A stretch of DNA of 38,734 nt from an uncultured Alphaproteobacteria bacterium. GTDB lineage: Bacteria > Pseudomonadota > Alphaproteobacteria > Bin95. Location: the NCBI GenBank assembly GCA_937891825.1, contig CALAHN010000021.1, forward strand, positions 1 through 38,734, given 5' to 3'. Under the pieces are notes generated by a model. It worked only from the letters and a program-made list of their open reading frames with translations, did not search any database and was not told the origin of the DNA. A program made the position numbers and the translations under genes. Shown here one piece after another: positions 33,002-38,734 of the stretch; position 1 is the first letter of the stretch; every line of letters starts with the position of its first letter.

Positions 33002-33316
33002 ATGATTGTCGACGTGCGGTGCTACACGATCGTTCCCCGCAAGATGAAGCAATATCTTGCGATCTTTGAAGAATATGGCTTGCCGGTGCAGAAACGCGCG
33101 GGCCTCAATCTTCTGGGCTACTTCGTCCATACCAGCGGCAGCCTCAACAAAGTGACCCATCTCTGGTCCTTCGAAAACCTCGGCGAGATGGAAAAAATCC
33201 GCGCCCGGCGGGATGGCGATCCGGCATGGGCCGACTATCAGGCGCGCACGGACGGCCTGGTCGCGGCCCAGGAGAACAGCCTGACGACGCCGGCCCCTTT
33301 CTCGCCGATTAAGTGA
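33002..33316 (+). CDS. NIPSNAP family protein
   Basis: A 104-residue single-domain NIPSNAP protein, a dimeric alpha/beta-barrel (ferredoxin-like) fold. Hallmarks are the opening DVRCYTIVPRKMKQYLAIFEE, the GYFVHTSGSLNKVTHLWSFENL strand pair, and R..GDPAWADY. Bacterial members have no settled function; some act in small-molecule catabolism. The ATG at 33002 is preceded by AAAGAGG at 6 bases. Its stop overlaps the GTG start of the MFS gene by 4 bases, so the two are co-translated and likely act on the same compound. Confidence 0.9.
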   Translation: MIVDVRCYTIVPRKMKQYLAIFEEYGLPVQKRAGLNLLGYFVHTSGSLNKVTHLWSFENLGEMEKIRARRDGDPAWADYQARTDGLVAAQENSLTTPAPFSPIK

Positions 33317-34608
33317 ACGACCGCCCGACCCGGTATTGGCCGCCGGCCAGGCCAGCGGCGGAACGGCCCGTCCATGCGGCGCCGGCGGCGGCCATGGCGG
33401 ACCCTGCGCCCGCGATGGCGAAACCGGCTGCGCCAGCCTCGCCGCCGAGCGGCAGGCCGCGCCAGCCATTCGGCGTGACCTTCTATTACGGCTGGGCGAT
33501 CGTCGCTTGCGCCTTTGCGACCATGGCGGTCGGCGTCAACGCGCGGACGGCGTTCTCGCTGCTCTATCCAGCGATCCTGGCGGAATTCGGCTGGTCGCGC
33601 GGCGAAACCGCCGGCGCTTTCGCCATGGGCTTCGTCTTCGCCGCTTTTCTCGGCCCCCTCTCTGGCCTGATGCTGAACCGCTTCGGCCCGCGCCTGGTGA
33701 TGCCGGCCGGGTCCGTGATGATGGCTGGCGGCTTCACTCTGACGACGGCCGTCACAGAGCCCTGGATGCTGTATCCCGCCTTTGGCGTTCTGGTTATCGG
33801 CGGCAGCACCATCCTTGGCTATATCGGCCATTCGGCGACCTTGCCGCTGTGGTTCGAGAAGCGGCGCGGCCTTGCGGTCGGCCTGGCGTTCTCCGGCGTC
33901 GGCATCGGCGCGGTCACGCTCTTGCCGCTGGCGGAGGCGATCATCGCCGATCAGGGCTGGCGGCAAGCCTGCTATACCATCGCCGCCATCGTGCTCCTGA
34001 TGCTGGTCCCCTTGAACCTGATCGTCCAACGCCGCCGGCCAAGCGACCTCGGCCTTGAACCCGACGGCGTTCCGCGCGCCCGACGCGCCGATGGGTCCGA
34101 GGACGATAGCCCGGCGCCAGAAGGCCCGACGCTCGCCGAAGCGGTCGCCCGGCCTGCGTTCTGGTTCTTCGCGCTCGCGGCTTTCGGCATGCTCTGGTGC
34201 TGGTATGCGGTGCAGGTCCACCAGACGCAATTCCTGCTGGACGTGGGCTTCACCAGCGGCGTCGCCGGCCTCGCGCTGGCGCTGGTATCGGCGGCCGGCG
34301 TCTTCGGGCAGATCAATGGCGGCTGGATGGCTGACCGCCTGGGCCGGGAGGCCGCATGGACCATCGGCTGCCTCGGCTTCATCGTCTGCTATGCCTGCCT
34401 GATCGGTTTGACCCGCTACCCGACGCCCATCCTGCTATGGACGATGGTCGCGGCGCAGGGACTGGTCGGATACGGGCTGACGGCGGTCTTCGCCTCCGCC
34501 CCGGCCGATATGTTCCAGGGCCGGAACTATTCGACGATCTTCGGCGTGCTCAGCGTCTTCTCATCGCTTGGCGGCGGGGCCGGCCCGTATTTTACGGGCT
34601 TGATCTAA
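33313..34608 (+). CDS. MFS transporter, truncated by an in-frame stop
   Basis: A 431-residue major facilitator of the monocarboxylate/oxalate-formate type, with ~11 transmembrane helices. Features: the first helix YYGWAIVACAFATMAVGV, the loop 2-3 motif LNRFGPR, the long loop PLWFEKRRGLAVGLAFSG, and the loop 8-9 motif GWMADRLGREAAW. Translation stops at TAA (34606-34608) just after GPYFTGLI, before helix 12. The same frame then continues for 37 sensible codons to a TGA at 34722 (see next entry). The start is GTG overlapping the NIPSNAP stop; a later ATG at 33394 avoids the Pro/Ala-rich N-terminus and is an alternative. The substrate is probably an organic acid (family inference). Function of the shortened protein is doubtful. 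Confidence 0.8.
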   Translation: MNDRPTRYWPPARPAAERPVHAAPAAAMADPAPAMAKPAAPASPPSGRPRQPFGVTFYYGWAIVACAFATMAVGVNARTAFSLLYPAILAEFGWSRGETAGAFAMGFVFAAFLGPLSGLMLNRFGPRLVMPAGSVMMAGGFTLTTAVTEPWMLYPAFGVLVIGGSTILGYIGHSATLPLWFEKRRGLAVGLAFSGVGIGAVTLLPLAEAIIADQGWRQACYTIAAIVLLMLVPLNLIVQRRRPSDLGLEPDGVPRARRADGSEDDSPAPEGPTLAEAVARPAFWFFALAAFGMLWCWYAVQVHQTQFLLDVGFTSGVAGLALALVSAAGVFGQINGGWMADRLGREAAWTIGCLGFIVCYACLIGLTRYPTPILLWTMVAAQGLVGYGLTAVFASAPADMFQGRNYSTIFGVLSVFSSLGGGAGPYFTGLI

Positions 34609-34722
34609 GATATCGACGGATCCTATGTCCGAGCCTTCGGGCTGGCGATCGCGTTCGCCGGGATCAGCATCGCCGCGATGTGGATCGCGGCGCCCCGGCG
34701 GTCCCGGCGGCGGCGAGCCTGA
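34609..34722 (+). pseudogene. detached last helix of the MFS transporter
   Basis: In the same frame as the MFS gene, right after its TAA, lie 37 codons reading DIDGSYVRAF, then a hydrophobic helix GLAIAFAGISIAAMWIAA, then the basic end PRRSRRRRA and TGA. This is a typical final helix and tail of this transporter family, where a residue such as Tyr precedes D..GSY. One base change (TAC or TAT to TAA) would explain the split. It could also be a sequencing error or a readthrough site. Confidence 0.8.
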
Positions 34723-34732
34723 TCGCGCCGCC

Positions 34733-34963
34733 TCACGCCTGTCGCCGCGCCGCCCAGCGGATCAACCGAACCGCCGGCCAGACCCAGACGAGGCCAGCGA
34801 CCGCGATAAAGCTGCCTTGCGCCAATTGATGATCCGGCAGCAATTCCGCGATCTGCACCGCCGCCGCCGCATAAAGCGCGAGGCCGAGGAGCAGGACCAA
34901 GCTTGCGGTCAGCACCCGGCCGTTCGGCTTCGCCGCCCGGCGCCGGGCGGAGACTTCGTTCAT
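34733..34963 (-). CDS. DUF2842 small inner-membrane protein
   Basis: A 76-residue protein with two transmembrane helices: [23 protein letters not shown] and [23 protein letters not shown]. The second helix carries the [12 protein letters not shown] pattern of DUF2842, a family found almost only in alphaproteobacteria and of unknown function. Its ATG overlaps the msrB stop (ATGA), so translation is coupled to the methionine sulfoxide reductase gene. Confidence 0.85.
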   Translation of the reverse strand: MNEVSARRRAAKPNGRVLTASLVLLLGLALYAAAAVQIAELLPDHQLAQGSFIAVAGLVWVWPAVRLIRWAARRQA

Positions 34964-35379
34964 TCGGCCGGTCCGCCATCGTCTTTCGCGGGCTTGAAGT
35001 CCAGGGCGGCGGAATTCATGCAATAGCGCTCGCCCGTCGGCTCCGGGCCGTCCGGAAATACATGGCCCAGATGCGCGTCGCAACGGCTGCACAGCACTTC
35101 GTTGCGGACCATGAACCAGGAGCGGTCGGATTTGACCGCAACGGCATCCTTGGCCAGCGGCGCAAAATAGCTCGGCCAGCCGGTGCCGCTGTCATATTTG
35201 GTTTCCGACGAAAACAGGGGCTGTCCGCAACACACGCAGTCATAGCGGCCCTTGCGCTTCTCGTCCCAGGTCCGGCCGGTGAAGGCGCGCTCGGTGCCAT
35301 GCTGGCGCGTCACGTGAAATTCTTCGGCGGAAAGCTGGGCGCGCCACTCGGCGTCGCTCTTCACCACTTTGTCCGGCAT
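34960..35379 (-). CDS. msrB: peptide-methionine (R)-S-oxide reductase MsrB
   Basis: A 139-residue MsrB that reduces methionine-R-sulfoxide in oxidised proteins. The structural zinc is bound by two CxxC pairs, CVCC and CSRC. The catalytic Cys is in [13 protein letters not shown], and other family stretches are [19 protein letters not shown] and the N-terminal [15 protein letters not shown]. No signal peptide, so it is cytosolic. GGAGGA 7 bases upstream selects the ATG at 35379 over an in-frame TTG at 35394. The DUF2842 gene overlaps its 3' end. Confidence 0.97.
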   Translation of the reverse strand: MPDKVVKSDAEWRAQLSAEEFHVTRQHGTERAFTGRTWDEKRKGRYDCVCCGQPLFSSETKYDSGTGWPSYFAPLAKDAVAVKSDRSWFMVRNEVLCSRCDAHLGHVFPDGPEPTGERYCMNSAALDFKPAKDDGGPAE

Positions 35380-35476
35380 GTCGTCATCCTCCAATTTCGT
35401 CTCCGCCTGAAATATAGGCGCGCGCGTCGGAAACGGCTATCGTTCAGGAAAGATCATTGAAGGAGCCGCCATCGCC

Positions 35477-36208
35477 ATGCGCAACGATCTCCATGAGCAA
35501 AAGGTCGACCTTGCCTGCGCCTTGCGGTGGGCGGAGAAGCTGGGCCTAAGCGAAGGCATCTGCAACCATTTCAGCCTGGCGATCGACCCGTCCGGCGAGA
35601 CCTTCCTGGTGAACCCGCAAGGCCTGCACTGGTCCGAGATCACGGCGAGCGACATCGTGCTTTGCGATGCGACAGGCCAGGTGCTGGAGGGCCGCCACAC
35701 GGTCGAGGATACGGCCTTCTTCATTCACAGCCGCCTTCACCTGAAGCACCCGAACGCCCGCGCCGTGCTGCATACGCACATGCCCTATGCGACATCGTTC
35801 ACGCTTCTGGAGAACTGCCGCCTGGAGATGGTCGAGCAGAATGCGCTCCGCTTCTACGATCGCATCGCCTATGACGACGACTATGGCGGCGTCGCTTTCT
35901 CCGGCGAGGAAGGCGACCGCATTGCGGATGCAATGCAGGGCAAAGACATCGGCTTCCTGGCCCATCACGGCGTCGTCGTCTGCGGCGGCGATATCGCAGC
36001 CGCGTTCGACGATCTCTATTACCTGGAGCGCGCCTGCCAGGTGCAGGCGCTGGCACGGTCCCAGGGCCTGCCCTTCCGCAAGATTCCGGATGCCGTCGTC
36101 AAGCGGACCGCTCGCGCGATCGCCGAGGACAATGGCGCTCAGCGGATCGGCCACTTTGCCTCGATCAAGCGCATGCTGGTCAAGGCGTCGCCGGATATCC
36201 TGAATTAG
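35477..36208 (+). CDS. class II aldolase/adducin family protein
   Basis: A 243-residue zinc-dependent aldolase-fold protein. The metal ligands are visible as HTHMPYAT (two His) and the later His in LAHHGVVVCG. The N-terminal GLSEGICNHFSLAID replaces the G.GN.S phosphate-binding loop of fuculose-phosphate aldolase, so phosphate sugars may not be the substrate. Asp/Glu after LEGRHTVEDTAFFIHSRL is the family's catalytic carboxylate region. It could cleave or decarboxylate a small hydroxy-keto compound, or be a non-aldolase relative. The ATG follows GGAGCC. It is convergent with the Asp-box protein gene. Confidence 0.92.
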   Translation: MRNDLHEQKVDLACALRWAEKLGLSEGICNHFSLAIDPSGETFLVNPQGLHWSEITASDIVLCDATGQVLEGRHTVEDTAFFIHSRLHLKHPNARAVLHTHMPYATSFTLLENCRLEMVEQNALRFYDRIAYDDDYGGVAFSGEEGDRIADAMQGKDIGFLAHHGVVVCGGDIAAAFDDLYYLERACQVQALARSQGLPFRKIPDAVVKRTARAIAEDNGAQRIGHFASIKRMLVKASPDILN

Positions 36209-36243
36209 ACCGCAAGGTCAGAGGATGAACGGCGCGCGCCCAC

Positions 36244-37296
36244 TTAGCTGCACGCAATCGAGTAAATGTCCTGAACGTCGCCCGGCAGCGGCATCTCGGA
36301 CCAGGTGGCGCCGCCGTCCTGGGTCCCGAAGATTTCGCCATTGTAGCGCGCCCCGATGATCACCTGATCCGGGTTCGATTTGCTGAGACCGACGGACATG
36401 ATCGTCCCGTGCACCTGCACCTTGTCGAAGCGGGTCCAGGTTTCGCCAGCGTCCTGGCTGCGATAGAGGCCGCCATCGTGGCTCGCGGCGGAAACGGACA
36501 AGGCCGCGAACAAGGTCTTCGGATCGTGGGGCGATACCCGGATGTCGCGGCCATAAGTGGTCGGCGAGAAGCGCTTGACCTCCATGTCCTGCCACGACTT
36601 GCCGGCGTCTTCCGTCTTGAAGAGGCCCATCCGGAGCGCAACGATGGGCGTATCCGGCCTGGCGGGCGCGATGGCGATGGCGTGACAGTCGAGCATGCCC
36701 TCGGCCTTCGTCTCCTTCTGGACGATGGAGCTCTCCAGATGCGGCAGCTTCGACAGTTCAACCATGTGATCGCTGGTGTCGGTCCAGGTCTGGCCGCCGT
36801 CGGTCGTGCGCATGGTGCCGGCTATTTCGCAGGCGGCGTAAATCTCGTTCGGCCGGCCGGGGCGCTGGACCATGCGCATGACGCGCGGCGCGAACGGACC
36901 CTTGCAGCGTTCCGGCATGCCGGGGTTCGGCAGCTTCGTCCAGCTTTTGCCGCGGTCGTCGGAGCGATACACGTCAATCGGCGCGCCGCCCGCATAGACC
37001 GTGTCCGGCTGGCCCTCGATCGCCAGGAAGCTCCATATCTGCTTGTCCGTGTCCGGAAACGCCGCCTTCGCGAAGGTTGCGCCGCTGTCATCGCTCCGCC
37101 ACACGCCGTTAGTCGTGCCCGCGAACACCACCTTCGGATCGTCGGGGTGAACATAGACCGTGTGCGCCGGATGCGCGCCGAACACATGCTCCCATGCGCC
37201 GCCGCTGGCGGCCCGGCGGAACACCCCGACCGCGCCCGTCGCGTCCGGACGCCCGACATACCCGGCGACGCCTGCAAAAATGTAGGATTCAGCCAT
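36244..37296 (-). CDS. Asp-box (BNR-repeat) beta-propeller protein
   Basis: A 350-residue cytosolic-looking protein (no signal peptide) built from at least six Asp-box turns: SDDSGATF, SDDRGKSW, TTDGGQTW, TEDAGKSW, SQDAGETW and TQDGGATW. The repeats fit a single sialidase/VPS10-like propeller. The catalytic residues of a sialidase (Arg triad, FRIP motif) are not seen, so an enzyme role is unlikely or unknown. GGGAG 8 bases upstream supports the ATG reading MAESYIFAG. It is divergent from a gene for a protein of unknown function across 146 bases, suggesting shared regulation. Confidence 0.85.
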   Translation of the reverse strand: MAESYIFAGVAGYVGRPDATGAVGVFRRAASGGAWEHVFGAHPAHTVYVHPDDPKVVFAGTTNGVWRSDDSGATFAKAAFPDTDKQIWSFLAIEGQPDTVYAGGAPIDVYRSDDRGKSWTKLPNPGMPERCKGPFAPRVMRMVQRPGRPNEIYAACEIAGTMRTTDGGQTWTDTSDHMVELSKLPHLESSIVQKETKAEGMLDCHAIAIAPARPDTPIVALRMGLFKTEDAGKSWQDMEVKRFSPTTYGRDIRVSPHDPKTLFAALSVSAASHDGGLYRSQDAGETWTRFDKVQVHGTIMSVGLSKSNPDQVIIGARYNGEIFGTQDGGATWSEMPLPGDVQDIYSIACS

Positions 37297-37442
37297 CGAA
37301 ATGCTCCCGCAAATGCATTGATCCAGTTCGCAGGAACCGTAGGTCCGCCGCCGCTGTCGGTCAATCGTCCCGGCGATAGACAAACCAACGGGCGCGCGGG
37401 TACGCTCAATCATACGATCTTCAACACAAGGAGGCTGCGTCC

Positions 37443-38021
37443 ATGACCGCCGATCCAAATCGCGTGCTCTGCTGCGGCGAAAATCCGTTCATCCGTATTT
37501 CGGAAACCGATGGCGGGCCGGAGACCACGGTCGCCAGCTTCTGGCGGAACGTCATGTCCCCCGTCGGCCCCGGCCATGTGCTGTACATGAAAAGCGAATT
37601 GACCGCCGACCGCTGGCGCATCTGGTCCGACAACATCGCCATGGCGCGCTGGCTGCAGGAGACCATTCAGGGCGTGCTCAATCCCGAACTGAAGGATACC
37701 TCGATCCCCGTCGAGGAAGCATCCTTCGAGAAAGACGGCGATCCCCACAAATTCTATACGGAATATGTCATCGGCAGCGACGCCGAAATCTCCCTCACCT
37801 GGTTCAATCTGGGCGACCCCCTGATGATCCACACCCAGCCTGGAACCGGCCCCGGCCAGCGCCCCTACGGCGTCAACACTGTCCTGATCCCAGCCGCCGG
37901 CACGCGGCTCGTCATGGACGGCGAGCAGGCGCGCGGCCAGGCCTGGGCCAGGGAACGCGAAGGCCGGCCGTTCAGCACCTCCGCTCTCGCTTTCGCCGAA
38001 AGCTGGACCGAGGCCCGCTAA
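37443..38021 (+). CDS. conserved-looking hypothetical protein
   Basis: A 192-residue protein with no signal peptide or transmembrane segment. It is rich in Trp and Gly (WRNVMSPVGPGHVLYMKSEL, WSDNIAMARWLQETI, LTWFNLGDPLMIHTQPGTGPG). The alternation of strands and turns suggests a beta-rich fold. No family was recognised. AAGGAGG about 9 bases upstream of the ATG and normal codon use support it as real. It is divergent from the Asp-box propeller gene and 13 bases from the convergent TonB gene. Confidence 0.8.
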   Translation: MTADPNRVLCCGENPFIRISETDGGPETTVASFWRNVMSPVGPGHVLYMKSELTADRWRIWSDNIAMARWLQETIQGVLNPELKDTSIPVEEASFEKDGDPHKFYTEYVIGSDAEISLTWFNLGDPLMIHTQPGTGPGQRPYGVNTVLIPAAGTRLVMDGEQARGQAWAREREGRPFSTSALAFAESWTEAR

Positions 38022-38034
38022 TTCGAGCGCGATG

Positions 38035-38734
38035 TCACCGGCCGCGGGTCAGTTCGAAGACGACCGGCGCGTCGATGACGCCAGCGACCGGCGCTCCGCC
38101 CCGCTGCGCGGGCTTGAAGCGCCAGCGGCGCACCGCTTCAAGGGCGGCTTCATCGAGCGCCCGATACCCGCTCGAGCTGCGGATCGTGACGCTCGATGGC
38201 GCGCCCTCGGCGGTGACCGCGACCCGAAGAAGCACGCGCCCTTCCATCCCCCGGCGCCGGGCGATCAACGGATAGTCCGGCGGCTGGTTCGAGAGGCCGC
38301 CGCCGGCATATGACGGCGGCTGCGTCGGTGCCGAAGCCGCGACGACCGCTGCGGCATCCGGCGCGCTGCTTCCGGCAGGGTTCGGCGCTGGCGCCGACTT
38401 CGTATCTTGCCCGGCCGCTTGCCGCTCAAGCCGCGGCTCCGATGGCAGCGGCCGCGCGACCGACAACGCCAGCGGACGCTTTGGCGGCGCTGGCGGCGGC
38501 GCGAGCGCGGCCGCTAGCAAGGTCCGCGGCGGCCCTGCAGTGCCTGTCGCAGGCGAACCGGCCGCAGGCGTGACCTGGGGCGGCGGCGCCGGGGCGGCCT
38601 CCTCCGCCGCATTCGTCCCCGCCAGCGCTCGCGGCTGGTCGGGCGCTGCGGCTCCAGTTTCAGCAGGGGCAATAGCAGACGCGGCGGGAACGGCGGCGGC
38701 GGACGCTGGCATGGGCCGCGCAGCCTGCGCCGGC
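38035..38734 (-). CDS. TonB family energy transducer, C-terminal part (runs off the window)
   Basis: Partial gene; the frame stays open to the window's right edge. The visible ~233 residues comprise a Pro/Ala-rich periplasmic spacer (PAPPPQ, LAPPPAPPKRP) and a C-terminal TonB domain: QPPDYPLIARRRGMEGRVLLRV, GAPSSVTIRSSSGYRALDEAALEAVRRWRFKPA. It would carry proton-motive energy from ExbBD to outer-membrane receptors. The N-terminal transmembrane anchor must lie beyond the window. An internal ATG at 38712 is inside the Pro-rich part and is probably not the start. Confidence 0.9.
   Translation of the reverse strand, partial: PAQAARPMPASAAAVPAASAIAPAETGAAAPDQPRALAGTNAAEEAAPAPPPQVTPAAGSPATGTAGPPRTLLAAALAPPPAPPKRPLALSVARPLPSEPRLERQAAGQDTKSAPAPNPAGSSAPDAAAVVAASAPTQPPSYAGGGLSNQPPDYPLIARRRGMEGRVLLRVAVTAEGAPSSVTIRSSSGYRALDEAALEAVRRWRFKPAQRGGAPVAGVIDAPVVFELTRGR

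Overview
The window is high-GC DNA, densely packed with genes on both strands. It most likely comes from a free-living, metabolically versatile alphaproteobacterium. The reasons are a DUF2842 membrane protein overlapping msrB, a polyhydroxybutyrate-type bdhA gene, a sigma-54 cyn cluster, and the general Rhodospirillales/Rhizobiales-like gene content. The exact taxon cannot be fixed from sequence alone. No rRNA, tRNA, CRISPR array, transposase or phage gene was seen.

Region by region: (1) 1-5.1 kb holds a LolA-like periplasmic protein, a RidA-family protein, an acyl-CoA synthetase, a secreted trypsin-like protease whose 5' end overlaps a divergent Crp/Fnr regulator, and a small lipoprotein. 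(2) 5.3-7.7 kb holds a DEAD-box RNA helicase and a convergent SDR, separated by a perfect 15-bp bidirectional terminator. (3) 7.9-10.6 kb is a catabolic operon: a beta-hydroxyacid dehydrogenase and a two-subunit Rieske ring-hydroxylating dioxygenase. (4) 10.7-15.2 kb holds a coiled-coil glycosyltransferase with an odd domain order, a D-2-hydroxyacid dehydrogenase, a PhyH dioxygenase and a pirin. (5) 15.2-22.4 kb is a cyanate-use locus: a divergent PAS/sigma-54 activator (cynF type), a -24/-12 promoter with an upstream palindrome, then cynA-cynB-cynD (ABC uptake), cynS (cyanase), a DUF1348 protein and an alpha/beta hydrolase. (6) 22.6-25.2 kb is a ketone-body/PHB module: 3-hydroxybutyrate dehydrogenase, acetoacetate decarboxylase-like protein and patatin. 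(7) 25.3-28.4 kb holds a small secreted protein, an orphan acyl-CoA carboxyltransferase and a Fax-like GST. (8) 28.6-32.8 kb encodes one 1418-residue RTX exoprotein with three tandem beta-sandwich repeats and a polysaccharide-deacetylase-like domain. (9) 33-38.7 kb holds NIPSNAP plus an MFS transporter broken by an in-frame stop, DUF2842/msrB, a class II aldolase, an Asp-box propeller protein, an unknown protein and a partial TonB.

The best-defined system is the cyn locus. Cyanate (or a similar anion) would be imported by CynABD and split by CynS with bicarbonate to CO2 and ammonia, under sigma-54 control by the divergent activator. The items most likely to hold something new are the exoprotein, the two extra genes downstream of cynS, and the glycosyltransferase whose domain order looks permuted or truncated.
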